Positions 12,647-23,938 of a stretch of DNA of 64,000 bases are shown piece by piece. Source of the stretch: Fragilaria radians (lineage: Eukaryota; Bacillariophyta; Fragilariophyceae; Fragilariales; Fragilariaceae); NCBI GenBank assembly GCA_900642245.1, contig CAAAJI010000044.1, positions 88,461 to 152,460 of the forward strand, given 5' to 3'. A model generated the notes under the pieces. That model was not told where the DNA came from, ran no database searches, and worked only from the letters and a program-made list of their open reading frames with translations. The translations under genes and the position numbers were made by a program. Position 1 is the first letter of the stretch. Every line of letters starts with the position of its first letter.

Positions 12647-13737
12647 GGTTGTTTGTGTTGCTTTGATTGAATATAGCTCCTCTCCCCCCTTGAATCAAAA
12701 TTGGTGGAAGAGCCAATAAAGGAGATGGCGTTGGGAGTGGCTTGGTATCACAATGGTTTGCCCAATGTTACGGAGAACAACAAATGTAATAAGTTCCCCT
12801 TAGATGATTGGCTGTAGGCAGGGAAATGGGAGAAATTAGACCAACCTTGCCTTGAGCTTGGAGAGAAGCCAGGCAGTATGGATTGGATGGTCCAAAGTAG
12901 TTGGAGTCTTAGAGTAGTCAAATGTTAGCTAGGCCATGACAAATAGAAAAGTTCATGACTGGACTTGCACAGAAATTATACATATCATGGTCCACGCTAG
13001 ATGCTTGCACTCTTGTTAGAGAAACAATTAGGTTTATAAGCAAGACTCAGACATCTCATGCAAGGGCAAGGATCCTTGGAAAAGTAAGCGATAACAGAGA
13101 CTGGAGTTTCGGTATTGAAGTTGGTGAGACAATGGAAAGAAAAATTAAGCAACAAATAACTTACAATTTGTGGTAAATCCGATATGGATTGTGGTATAGG
13201 CTTGGAAAGAAGGAGTTTTCTTTATGAGATTAAACTTTTTGGTTCAGTTTCTACCCGAAGGAACTCGTTTTATATCGACTTCCATACTTCCATTGGATTA
13301 CTACAGGTAGATGGAGATATAAGAGATCTCTTAAATAATGGAATGGGCTTGCGATATTTTTATTTACGAGAGTTGATGAATTGGAGATAGATTGTGAAAA
13401 CCAAGGGCCATTCAGAAAGAAAAAATTCTTACAAAGGAGGACAAGGCTCAACGATATGCGATATTTTTATCTAAGATTGAAACTGTTCATTATTTCTTCA
13501 TTGTTTAGAAAATATTTTGTTGAATGGTGATGGATGAAACTGTTGAGTATTGGACGACATGTGAATGAGCAACATAGAAATGGGTGGATTCGAATATTCA
13601 CACATTAACAATTCTTCCCACATGCTTAACATCAGACTTTAAAATATTCTTTACTTCTTGCTTTTACATAGAACTGATTTTGCTTCAACACTTTGGGAAA
13701 ATCGTGTCGTAATAGTACAAAGCAAATTACGTGTGTG
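12647..13737. other. Intergenic stretch
   Basis: No supported gene. Open stretches at 12955-13176 and 13184-13390 (plus) show no family features. The first part may be further retroelement debris. Confidence 0.4.
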
Positions 13738-15252
13738 TCACTTGTCGCTAATGGAATCAGTGAAGAGCTTGAAAAGTTGGTCATCAATACATTCATTGTT
13801 CCAAAAATCTTCAGCCAACAATAAATCTGAAAAAGTTCGAGAACGGTTGGTACACATGGCATCAACTTCTTCGCAGTCTTCGGATTCGATGTTTTGGGAG
13901 TTCCAAGAAGAGTTGTTGCTTTCCGAAGGAATTGAAGTGGAACAAGCGTTGGGAAGTTTAACTTGGATAGTTTCAGACGTTTTTACTTGTCTCCTGTTCA
14001 AGAGAGGTAATTCATTGTTTACAGTTTCCTGACTATTCTTGGAAAAATCCTGGATTGCCGATTCATGGCTATGACAGTTGCTAGATTTAGGATCATTCCG
14101 AAGAGCCCGACGCCGAACCCGTGTATTTGGTGGTAGCCATACTGATGTATCTTCGTCACAACTTGCTTCAGGCTCCTCCATATCTGTTGGAGGAGTAGAT
14201 TCACATTGTAATTCACGTCGCAAGGAATATATGTGTGTCTGATCATTTGGTACGTTTGATGCTCGTTCTGCAAGTAATTGCTGCCGTAGAGAGAAAAATA
14301 ATCCGAAAAGGTATCCGAGTGAAATTCCGACCGGAGACTTCTTTTCTTCTTCTGTTAACTTAGGCACCATTATCGTCAACCTATTACTAATTCTCATTCC
14401 CTTTTCATTTTCAAAAAAGTAGTGCCTATCTTTTGTCTCCATTTTTTTCATGGATAGTGTTGCTTCAGGCTTATCAAGCTGGTTCCTGGTATTTAAAGCT
14501 TTATACTTTTCCAAATACTTTTTGACTTGAGCACTCGTAATCCTATCGTGTCCAGATAATGAGTCTAGAATCATGGAGGGCGAAGCAAGTTTCAAACCAA
14601 TATCAAATATCGCGGACGTAAAGCTATTATGCAAATCTTCTGGCCAAACAAAGCGTTTACCCCACCGATCATCGAATCTACCTTTCTTTCGACATTTTCC
14701 GTTTAAATGGTCCAATTCTTGGGTTGGTAATCGTTTTGACATTTGCTTGCTAAAAAGTCTGTCAATATTATCGTCAAGAGGTCGGCAGTTATTCGTGGCT
14801 TTAGTCCCTGTAAATTGAAGTCGACATCCCTTGATGACACTAGAATCTAAGGGCGTGTATGATATACGGCCCGAGTCTACCGGAACTTTGTAGGAAAAAG
14901 ATGTATCTGAATCATTCAGGTGATGTAAGGAAGCTTTACCAAATCCAATTTTGCACTTTGGATAAAGCTTGACTGCAAGAGAATCAGGGCTTACAGATTT
15001 TTGATTGCTCCCATTTCGGTCTGTTACAGTGTTATCATGATGGGAGAATCTTGAAGGTCTCATGTTGTATTTGGTTTCGTTACATACCCAAGAAGATTCA
15101 TGCCCTTCATGTCCCCCGCTTAGTTGTGATGAACGATCTGAATCTTCAACTGAGCCAACTAAAATGTCAATACAATTGTTTTGTTTGGGCATAATGCTCA
15201 TGCTACTCCTTTTCATCGTAGAATGCTGAAGCTCAGCTTTATGTTGATCCAT
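13738..15252 (-). CDS. GARP/Myb-like DNA-binding protein (paralogue A)
   Basis: Single-exon gene, 504 residues. Residues about 197-251 form a GARP-type Myb-like domain: 'RWGKRFVWPEDLHNSF', 'AIFDIGLKLASPSMIL', then 'ITSAQVKKYLEKYK'. This parallels the plant pattern of RWTPELHxxF followed by VKSHLQKYR. A second conserved block at about 292-330 ('LTIMVPKLTEEEKKSP', then 'LGYLFGLFFSLRQQLLAER') and the C-terminus ('DFWNNECIDDQLF') recur in the gene at 31661-33282, so the two are paralogues. The rest is Ser/Asn-rich and probably disordered. Expected to be a nuclear transcription factor. The ATG at 15252 is the first in frame. A divergent open frame starts 4 bp upstream. Confidence 0.85.
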   Translation of the reverse strand: MDQHKAELQHSTMKRSSMSIMPKQNNCIDILVGSVEDSDRSSQLSGGHEGHESSWVCNETKYNMRPSRFSHHDNTVTDRNGSNQKSVSPDSLAVKLYPKCKIGFGKASLHHLNDSDTSFSYKVPVDSGRISYTPLDSSVIKGCRLQFTGTKATNNCRPLDDNIDRLFSKQMSKRLPTQELDHLNGKCRKKGRFDDRWGKRFVWPEDLHNSFTSAIFDIGLKLASPSMILDSLSGHDRITSAQVKKYLEKYKALNTRNQLDKPEATLSMKKMETKDRHYFFENEKGMRISNRLTIMVPKLTEEEKKSPVGISLGYLFGLFFSLRQQLLAERASNVPNDQTHIYSLRRELQCESTPPTDMEEPEASCDEDTSVWLPPNTRVRRRALRNDPKSSNCHSHESAIQDFSKNSQETVNNELPLLNRRQVKTSETIQVKLPNACSTSIPSESNNSSWNSQNIESEDCEEVDAMCTNRSRTFSDLLLAEDFWNNECIDDQLFKLFTDSISDK

Positions 15253-15255
15253 CTA

Positions 15256-15660
15256 ATGAACAACAGTGCCAGATATCGTCGCACAATTATCACTGGAATT
15301 ACTCTGTCACAATTAGCAATTGTTTCAGAGGTCTCTTTCACAAGTGGTTCCACCTTACCCAGCTTTATTTTTGGGTTGTTTCACTCTAACGTTGAATACA
15401 CAAGTTTTGATGAGGAAAGAAAAATAAATTTTGTAGGTTCAAGTGCCCTAGATGTTTTTTCGAAAGAATCTGAGAGGATTACCTATCTATTGTTGAATTC
15501 AGAAATGAAGATTCAAAGTGTGGACGTTACCAAGGGTTCAGAAATGAAAGATTCAGATGGTTTCGCAAGCGACTGTGGATTACCGAATTTAGATGAGATT
15601 CATCCTTTTTGGAAACCTTTTGCCTCAAAAAAGTCATGGACATATCCTAAAATTTATTGA
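15256..15660 (+). CDS. Hypothetical small protein divergent from GARP gene A
   Basis: Open frame of 134 codons from ATG 15256 (MNNSARYRR), starting 4 bp from the divergent GARP start. A longer version from ATG 15181 would overlap that gene. The N-terminal part contains a mildly hydrophobic stretch (TIITGITLSQLAIVSEV), and the C-terminus is 'FASKKSWTYPKIY'. No domain is recognised. The opposite strand over this stretch has many stops, so the frame is not a simple antisense shadow, but coding status is unproven. Confidence 0.3.
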   Translation: MNNSARYRRTIITGITLSQLAIVSEVSFTSGSTLPSFIFGLFHSNVEYTSFDEERKINFVGSSALDVFSKESERITYLLLNSEMKIQSVDVTKGSEMKDSDGFASDCGLPNLDEIHPFWKPFASKKSWTYPKIY

Positions 15661-17279
15661 AAGTCTAAGCAAATCCTTGAAATTTTCATGTTGGTTTCAT
15701 CATGCTATAAAATATAATGCATTGCAGATACACACACCTGTTCAACCCCTTTTCATTTGATATGGTATTTTTGGTATGAAATAGAAATGTAATAGCCCAC
15801 AATTCAACATTGACATGATTAAACTCATCTAAGTTTGGAAAGGTCATTCATGCCAAATTGATTTTCGAAAATGAACAAAGCATGCAGTAAAGGTAATCCT
15901 AAAGAGGAACAACAAAGAAAGAAGTAACAAACGAGGTGAAGTATCTTCCATTCCTTTACTAATTAAATTGCTAATCCAAGTTTTGAAAGAAGATAGGACC
16001 GTTTACATTTGGAAATAAGGGATACAAGCCTTAGCGAACCCCCAATCAATACCACAAAATTATTATTTGCTCACTTACCACTCCACATCCGATCCGTACT
16101 CACAGTGAAAGCTATAAATGGAAATATGTTGAAAAGGTGTACAACATGCACCAATTCTTCGTATCAGATGTGAGTGATTTGTACATTCTTTCAATAGTGA
16201 AAGCAATGTGATCATTGGAAATCCCCATTGGAAAAAGCACATATCTATCCATGTTGATAGCACACAGGTAATATCCTTTAGGGCAATATCTGCGTACACT
16301 TGCAATATCGCATTTGCCTTCTTACATACGGCTAAATTCTTGATTACTAGCTAAGGATATCAATGGTTTCTACGCCCCACTCAAGTGTATTTCGTTAGCA
16401 TAAGGTTCAGTGCCACTTTTTTGGGTCCTCCTCAAGTGGTGTAAACTCTCTACTCTACAATACATGAATATCAAGCGGAGTAAAGTTGCCATCAGGTAGT
16501 CTTTTCCAACTGCAAACAATGCTAATTTGCCGCATCAATAGATGGCATGCCAAACTAATAATAAAAAAATCCATATTTCATTCTTATCTCAGAATTGTGA
16601 CTCCTACTTCTTAGCGAGAAAACTCGAATATTAGTATCCCTGATAAGCTATCATTCATCTTTAAGAAGCATTCCAGCGCTGTGATAAAGCAAAGACCACT
16701 GGCCTACTGAGCTAATACTTTAATAATCATGGCAACATGAATGTAATTTAAACTATAAATCGAGCCATTGCCACAAATTTGTTGCCTTTGGCACTTATTA
16801 TTATTATGTTGATGACGAAAGCTGAATATTTTAGTGTTATTGGAATACACTTCTCCCTGTCCTCTTGTGTATTCTGAAACCTCGTTTCCATGAGGCAGAC
16901 GATCTGGTATTCCTTTGTCATGAACCGAGTTGGCACCCACATTATTCCAGAACAAGACATTACCAGGATTTATCCGCAATTTAACTACAATCCATTCCCC
17001 ATCCAGAGAAATTTAGGTACAGGCATGCATGAAAAATCATGGAAGAATATAATCTGCCTTCATGATTCTGCTGAGAAAGCTATTAAATGATACCATATAG
17101 GGGAAGCGCATATACCATGTTCAACAAAAGCCCAAAACGTTTCTTCAAATAGTGTGAATGCATTGTCAGCATTTCAACTTGAATCAAAGTAATATGATCG
17201 TTACGATTTGCCATCCATCACTCCGATTATGACACCATACTACTTTTCTCTGAATCTGAGTGGAAATCATCTCCTGTAC
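15661..17279. other. Intergenic stretch
   Basis: No gene supported. Two overlapping minus-strand open stretches (16979-16704 and 16960-16748), a plus frame at 16890-17090 and a minus frame at 16305-16075 are present. The 16979-16704 frame ('PGNVLFWNNVGANSVHDKG') looks somewhat protein-like and could be part of an old element. I do not recognise it. Confidence 0.35.
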
Positions 17280-18695
17280 TTAGGATTCTGGAATCGTTTG
17301 ATCGGTATCCTGAATATTTTCTTCATCGCCAATTTTAACAGGTTCAGAGTTGTCAGTTACTCGAACGTCATTTTGTTCAATAATATTTCTATGGAACGAA
17401 GCAGTGAATCTTCGTGTATTGGACGCTATTTTCGGTTCATTTGATGGATCGTGCTTTTCGGATACCTTGTACGGTGCCACTTTGGAAAAAACGGTAAGTT
17501 GTATAATAAACAGCCTAGATCGACTTTGATTTAAGTATCTCCATCTAAGATACCGAGGTCGAAAGAAAACCAAAGCTGTGTAGAGACCTGATAGGGGATA
17601 TGAGGTATCAAAAAGCAGTCTTAAAATATCTGCAGGTAGGTAATCAGCAAAAGGACCCCATTGCTGTGCATTGACGGCACATGCAATATTCAAGATAAGT
17701 ACAGAGTAGTAGATCATCGAGAATCCTCCAACATAAAGAAGTGACTGATTCCTAATTTGAATAACATTCTTATGACCAGCGGAAGCTTGTGCCGTTTGTT
17801 TTCGACTCGATTTGCAGGTACTCAGAGTTGCGTCGAATGCTTCCGAAGTATGCCGCTCATTGGCTTTGGATAACTCTCTAGCTTTTTGAAGTATAAGGTA
17901 ACTATTCACAGAAAGCAATAAGAACGTCGCGATTCCTGATACTATTTGAAACCATGATAGAACGTATGCCGCAACCAACGTTGACTTGTCGTATGGATTG
18001 TAACAAAATCCTCTGTCATCACACTTCAAGGGAGGATCATTTGGAATAATGACATAGCAGCTGTACTTATCAGGATTTCCGGGTCCGTATACTCCGAAGA
18101 ATAGATTCAACGAAGCCACCATGATGGGAATTAAAATACAAAGACAATGGATGTAGGGTTCTATACGTTTCAATGGTTTCTTGTCATTGTAATTGATCGA
18201 ATATAGGAAAAATATACTGAGGAATCCATTGTAATACATGCTAGGTAATACCATAGCAGTGTGAATGAATCCTTCGTAATTACAAAGAGCGTCAATTTGG
18301 CGATTTTTCTTCCGTATCGTCACGGAGAACACGCATAGGTGAAATGTGTATATTAGGTCGACAAGTGCTAGCATGAATACCAGACGATTGTACATTCGTT
18401 CCATTCGTTTTTTGGTCGAAACATATCTTAGGATCAGTATGGAAGATATTATGGATATGAAAGATGTGGTAAGTAAAATGTAGTTTGGATCATTGATCCT
18501 TTCGACCAAGGACATTATATATTTGATGGAAAGAAACCTTTTGTGACAGTATGTTTTGATGGATGGTCGGTCCCTTGACACTTTGTTTCCAAAAAAAGGC
18601 TTTGTGTAAAATATGCTGTCCTTCCAGTACAACAAACTTCGAGTGAAAAACTGAGAATTTTGGTTGAAAAAAAAACTAGCATGTTCTTCTAGCAT
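17280..18695 (-). CDS. Seven-transmembrane receptor-like protein
   Basis: 471 residues from ATG 18695; an internal ATG at 18515 (MSLVERINDPNYILL) gives 411 residues and may be the true start, because the extra 60 residues lack receptor features. From there the protein shows about seven hydrophobic segments: 'YILLTTSFISIISSILIL', 'LVFMLALVDLIYTFHLC', 'GFLSIFFLYSI', 'IHCLCILIPIMVASLNLFF', 'YVLSWFQIVSGIATFLLLS', 'LLYVGGFSMIYYSVLILNIA' and 'LYTALVFF'. Paired Cys residues lie in the second extracellular loop ('YSCYV', 'KCDDRGFCYNP'). A long basic, Ser-rich third intracellular loop and a polar C-tail follow. The topology fits G-protein-coupled receptors of the cAMP-receptor-like type. The ligand is unknown. 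No G-protein gene is nearby. Confidence 0.75.
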   Translation of the reverse strand: MLEEHASFFFNQNSQFFTRSLLYWKDSIFYTKPFFGNKVSRDRPSIKTYCHKRFLSIKYIMSLVERINDPNYILLTTSFISIISSILILRYVSTKKRMERMYNRLVFMLALVDLIYTFHLCVFSVTIRKKNRQIDALCNYEGFIHTAMVLPSMYYNGFLSIFFLYSINYNDKKPLKRIEPYIHCLCILIPIMVASLNLFFGVYGPGNPDKYSCYVIIPNDPPLKCDDRGFCYNPYDKSTLVAAYVLSWFQIVSGIATFLLLSVNSYLILQKARELSKANERHTSEAFDATLSTCKSSRKQTAQASAGHKNVIQIRNQSLLYVGGFSMIYYSVLILNIACAVNAQQWGPFADYLPADILRLLFDTSYPLSGLYTALVFFRPRYLRWRYLNQSRSRLFIIQLTVFSKVAPYKVSEKHDPSNEPKIASNTRRFTASFHRNIIEQNDVRVTDNSEPVKIGDEENIQDTDQTIPES

Positions 18696-18754
18696 CCCCT
18701 CTCGCGTTGGTTGTCAAAAGGGAGACGGAATTGTTCCCAATAGGAAAATGCACA

Positions 18755-18782
18755 TACCGTAGATGACAAATTATATGACCCT
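18755..18782 (+). repeat. Left terminal inverted repeat of the pogo-like element
   Basis: 28 bp, identical over its full length to the reverse complement of 20647-20674. The first two bases (TA) are probably the duplicated target site. Confidence 0.92.
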
Positions 18783-20672
18783 ACAAATAAATGCACTTTG
18801 AATGTAATCCATCCGTGACAAAAATTAAGTGCAACTTTGACCAGTAATCAAAGATTACTACAGAGTACTATTTTTTAGTATAGTGATCTTCAACTATTTG
18901 CGCGCCAAATTAAAAGATGAAAGGGATCTAAATGGATGGACAGTCATATACATGCAAGACAATCACCATGTATCGGCAATTCAATGTGTCAACACAAAGT
19001 CACAAAAGAAATATCATGGAATGAATGTGCTCAAAGAATATACGTCTACCTTCATTCAGAACTTGCCAACAAAAGAATGAGTATGTTGCGGTGAGCTTAC
19101 CCAAGCTTGTTGGAGAATACATTCAAGAATTGGCTTAAGCGACATGAAATGATTTCGAAATGAATTACAATCATAAAACATCTTAAAGGAGGAGATGTGA
19201 TACAAAATATTGAGAATTATGCATTAAAGGAAAGGCTGCTACACTTTTTTCAGGAAGAACTTCTGTCAATGTGGACAGGTATTCCAAAAGGGTGGAGAAG
19301 AATCCAAAGGCAGTGCTTGTGGCAAGCGAACTTAAAATGGTGACAATGCTAGTAAGTCAAGCACATAAGCAGGATAATCACGTTTATATGAAGAAAACGG
19401 CAAAGCGTTTAAACCAAGCTGAAAAGGCAAAAAATCTTAAATACCAGGAAGCTCATGAGTTTGTGTGGAAGTTAGTCCAAGAACGGTGGAAAAGCGGTCA
19501 ACCTATATCAAAGTCTGAAGTAAGAGTTCAATGCATGAAAAAATTTACACAAGGAGATTTCTATGAGAATGTACTTGATAAAGGTGGGAATACAAATCAT
19601 TTCTAGGTGTTTCTAAAGAGAAGCTTACAGCGGATTAATTTCACGGACAGAAAGGCGACCATTTCCCAGCAAATACCAATTGGTTGGAAAGATCAAGCTC
19701 ATGAAGGAGCTGCACAAATTGTGAAAACATTTTGAGAAAAAAAATGTTGGTGCTGTAATGGCTGCTGATGAGACGTTTATACGCTTTCTCGAACGTAACT
19801 CACGTATTCTTGTTCCTTCGGGTGAGAAACGTCTGGGAACTGCGGCAAAATTTAATGAAAAGGAAGGATGAACGCTCATGGTAACAATGGATATGTTTTC
19901 TTCCTCTTTGTTACGTCCATTTATCATTCTCACCGGAAAATTTGGCAAACAATTGATTGTGCTGCTCACGTCAAGTCACTGGATGACTTCCGAGACTAAC
20001 ATTTTTTATTTACGTTATAATGCAGATTTGTACAAGGGTCGCGGAATGCGAGTGGGTTTGGTGTATGATCATGCACTGACACATGCTTGTGATCAAGTGA
20101 AACATGCACTGAAAGACATCAATGTGAGTTGCCCGGAGCAAGAGGAGTTGGTTGCGGAATTCATCGATCCATGTTTGACATGAATTTACCCACCTCCTGA
20201 TATAGTAGTGAATGGACCAGTTAAGGAGATGATCAGAGAGGAATATCATAGCCATGTTTTTGAACTTTTCCGTAACTCAGAAGAATCAGCAAGTCTTAAT
20301 GCAGGAGACAAAATACCAGTATCTGGAGAACATCTTGTAGGTTTTATTGAATATGCCTATGATAAAATCAATTCTGGAAACAGAAAAAATCGTTGGATTG
20401 CGGATTCTTTTAAAGCATGTGGCCTGGATCCATGGTCATACACCACAAAAGCTCTATTTGAGGCGCATCTTGAAAAGCTTTCACAATCTCAAGTATACCA
20501 AGCAATGGTAGATCAACATACAGCTGTAGAACTCAGTACTTGAATGAGCTTAAAACGCATTTTGCATTCATAATTAAATCTTTAGACAAAACAACTTAAA
20601 TGCACTTTCACCAATTCATAATGACATGTACTTTAGGTCAAAGTTCAGGGTCATATAATTTGTCATCTACGG
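18757..20672 (+). mobile_element. pogo/Tc1-mariner-superfamily DNA transposon with intact terminal inverted repeats
   Basis: Bounded by perfect inverted repeats: 18755-18782 and its exact reverse complement 20647-20674 (outer end CCGTAGATGACAAATTATAT). The outermost TA on each side fits the TA target-site duplication of Tc1/mariner/pogo elements. If those TAs are the duplication, the element is 1,916 bp. Between the ends lies a plus-strand transposase relic. The left end sits 60 bp from the 7TM receptor start codon. Confidence 0.88.
19271..20543 (+). pseudogene. Broken pogo-like DDD transposase
   Basis: The N-terminal part (19271-19605) reads 'ERWKSGQPISKSEVRVQ' and 'GDFYENVLDKGG', resembling a CENP-B-type helix-turn-helix region. 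A TAG follows, the same frame continues to about 19731 ('LKRSLQRINFTDRKATISQ'), then an A8 run at 19737-19744 marks a frame change. From about 19746 the frame stays constant to 20543, broken only by TGA codons at 19869 and 20181. The catalytic triad is visible: 'MAADETF' (first Asp), 'GLVYDHALTH' (second Asp) and 'PPPDIVVNGPVK' (third Asp, like the PxD-N of pogo transposases). The copy cannot encode a functional transposase. The upstream open stretch 18883-19080 may be element sequence of unknown role. Confidence 0.82.
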
Positions 20673-20674
20673 TA
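20647..20674 (-). repeat. Right terminal inverted repeat of the pogo-like element
   Basis: 28 bp, exact reverse complement of 18755-18782, ending CATCTACGG followed by TA. Confidence 0.92.
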
Positions 20675-23600
20675 TCCTTCACTTCAAAAACAAAAACAAA
20701 AAAATTACTTTCAAAACCTATTCAAGAACTGGAATGTTCCTATCACACCATACTAACATAAAACCAAAAGTATTTGTCTGTGAGTTTCTTGAAATAAAAG
20801 AAAAAAGTCCTTCTAAGTTACGAAGAAAATAGGACCATAAAGAGTGTTGTCTCCTCAAAGAAACAAATGTTGATAGGGTACAAAATGATAAGCTTCAAAG
20901 ACTCCTGAAAACGAATACTCCATTGACTACCACTCTCTGTTGACAAATTATAGTTTTAGTACAAAGATTTTAATAGTGGTTAGTAATAAAGAATCCCATT
21001 CCCAGCTCAATTGATGCTACAAGCAAAATCAAGCTTCGTTCTAATATTTTAAAATGGATACAAGACCATGTCTTTGCTTATATCTTTCGTTGCGCTCAAA
21101 ATGTCCGCTGCCAGAAGTTGTTCTGTGACACGAATTCCCTGATTACAGGTATACGCACTCGCAATTCATATGTTCTTGTTGTGTTTGAGTGACATTTGAC
21201 AAAACACTACTCATTTCGAGCTTATTTTCACATGCATTTGGGTTTGCTTCATGGTAACAAACTCCTGGGATCTACATGTATTTCCAGAAATTCCCTGGAA
21301 TGATGACACCTTCCTTTTGATACAATAGGGTTTCTTAGATTGATCTTTGGAACTTTGCTTGAATTGCAAATTTATTCACTGCACTCCAATTCTTTGCTGA
21401 TTCTATAAGGTAGACGACGCATACCATGCAATGCTATGACAAAACTTTGATATTGGGATTCCCGAGTTTAATGATTCCTCGAATTTAGCTTACAAAAAAC
21501 CTTTCTTTTAGGTCTCTTGAAACATAGATTTATTTCAAAACCTTTCTGTAGCTATTCAAAAATAGCCATTAATTTGGGATGTTTCATTCATACGGTCCGA
21601 ACTGTGGTTTCTTTTAATTCATTACTTAGATGACCTACATGGACAAGATGATTATCTGCTAATCTAGGAGATTTTTATTGAGACTTTTTCAACTCAAAAA
21701 AGATGTCTCCTACTATCTCTGGGATAGTTTCTAACACAGCACTTGCACTCTTCCTAAGACAAGTATATTCAATTTTAGAATCACTTCTTTTTGTTAGAAG
21801 CCCTTAGCTCTTTGGTGCAGTTGAAGGAATATTTTTCATTTAATTAACGGACTCCTCCACCTATGAATGCAAACTGTACTTGTGGGGAATCCAGTTTGAC
21901 CAAATCGATCGTTTCTTATTTTTCTGTGTTACTTTTTTCTCACAGGTCGCCAATCAGTTCATGTTTGCTGAAATGATTCCATTTAAATTATAGCCATTCA
22001 GGAATGGGCATAGAATTCTGCAAGTATCTTCATGAGCAGTACACCCATATTGAGAAACACTTTGATGAAAGTTTATAGTTTTTAATCGTTTTTCTAAATG
22101 ATCATTTACATTACATTCTTATGTGATGGAGTTCAAGCCGTTTCACACTTTCAATAGTACAATTTTCTTCTTTTCTAATGTTTTTAGGGAAAGCTCATTT
22201 AGAATTGCCGCATAAAATTCCTCCATATCTAGAGAAGACTCATGAGAACCCTTTCTTCTTAGATTTTTAGGGCGTTTATAGCAGACGTGTGCAACCAACA
22301 GTATCTTCCAGACCCTTAATGATTGATTGACCGATTTGCCTCGTTTGAAGTAGCTTGTTTCATGCTATTCATTCATAACTTTCGAATAAAGTGTTATTTT
22401 TGGTGAAATCAATGTTGCCTTGACTTGTCATTCGTAACGGAAAAGTTGCTCTCGCAGGATTTGCCGTATTTTTTTTCGACTCAGTATCTTAAAGTCCTGC
22501 AGACCAAATGAACTAGTATCCATCATGCAAACTGTTTTTGAATATCCATGATGTTAAATCTGTATGGTAAGGAAGGAAGTATGCTGGTTTATTGTTGTCA
22601 CCAATTTTTAACGAAACGAAATGTTTTTCAAAGGTGAGATTTAGACCTCCGCAATTACTAGCTTAAAAATGACAATATTGTTTGCTTACAATAAAGCTTT
22701 GACATCATAAAGGAGCTTATAAGAATTGAGACACTTTTATCATCCCCATATATCATCGAATCGTTTCATCTTTTTCGACACATATGTGCAGCGAAGATTC
22801 AGAAGATAAGGCCTACTGTATCGCATTATTGCATGCAAAATAAAGCCCAAGGCAAGGTCTTATCAACATTTGTAACCTATAGGAGTGCTGGCGAGTTTGA
22901 AGTCAATTAAAAGTTGACATAAAGATCAGTGAGAGTTGATTGCTTTTATTAGCATATTCAAATCCATATTTAATTTTGAGTCTCTGACATGTTGAAGTCA
23001 AAAGAGTGATTCCAGTGACCATTTTACTTACCTCATACTACGTGACGTGACTAAATCAACTTTCGCAAGCACAATCATGTTCTGATGCTTTGAGTATCAG
23101 AACTATATTCCAACTTTCCTATCGTTTCCAAAATTTTTCACCTCATTCCTAGTGCTATATTCATGCATGAAAAACTTTGTGATTATTACTTACATATTGA
23201 GAATATTTAATCAGCATTTAAATCTACGATGTTTAATCTTCATGTTACAGATACACACCGTTGGAAGATTAAGTTCGCAATAGCAAGTTGACTGAAAATC
23301 TTAAGCGAAAATTAGATGTCCGATTTTTTGATTATATCTTCTACAATCATCTAAGTAAGGCTGCCTTCGTGGACAATTTATTCCATTAAAACATGTTCTG
23401 AGGGTGCTGTAATATCATGCAAGGGAAACGCCCAAAATATTGAAGTATCATTCCAATAGTTAGTTGGAAGGTAAATAAATGGCGATTCCCTGCCTAGCGA
23501 ATTAAATGCCAAAACTGAAAATAGGTAGTGTTGTAAATGAGATTTCTTTTCTTTGTGCAAGTAGTGTAGTACTCGACATGCCATATTGTGATTCAGCAAC

Positions 23601-23938
23601 CGACGAACAACGAACACGTACGATAATACGACTTCTTTTTGGAGAAGAATTTGGAAGAAAGATACGCTCAACTTGCCGACATCACCCTTCAGGAATCCAG
23701 GGAGATACACCTTGATTCGAAATGTCGTAGAAACATACGAGTGTCAAACGAGACAAAAGGAACCTGGAAAAACTCTCGATTCCACTCGTCACAGTCCGAA
23801 AAATTCTGTCCTTCGTTGCCATATTGAAGGTATAAGAAACCTACGAGAGAAATCGGTTTTCTTTGACGTAAAAACAACGCATTTCTCTTTTCGTCATAAC
23901 TTTTGTTCACAGAGTAATTACAAATCGTTATTTTAATC
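20675..23938. other. Long gene-empty stretch
   Basis: About 3.3 kb of AT-rich DNA with no open frame over about 110 codons and nothing recognised. Frames near 23378-23936 overlap each other on both strands and resemble no family. The last few hundred bases should hold the promoter of the plastid protein gene. Confidence 0.55.

Noticed and set aside
13658..14032. 124-codon plus frame over the 3' end of GARP gene A
   Set aside because: Antisense shadow of a well-supported coding region. No start context or family features.
16680..16720. tRNA-like string on the minus strand (TTAGCTCAGTAGG)
   Set aside because: It resembles a D-arm, but no matching acceptor stem, anticodon arm or T-arm (GTTCxAxxC) follows at the right distances.
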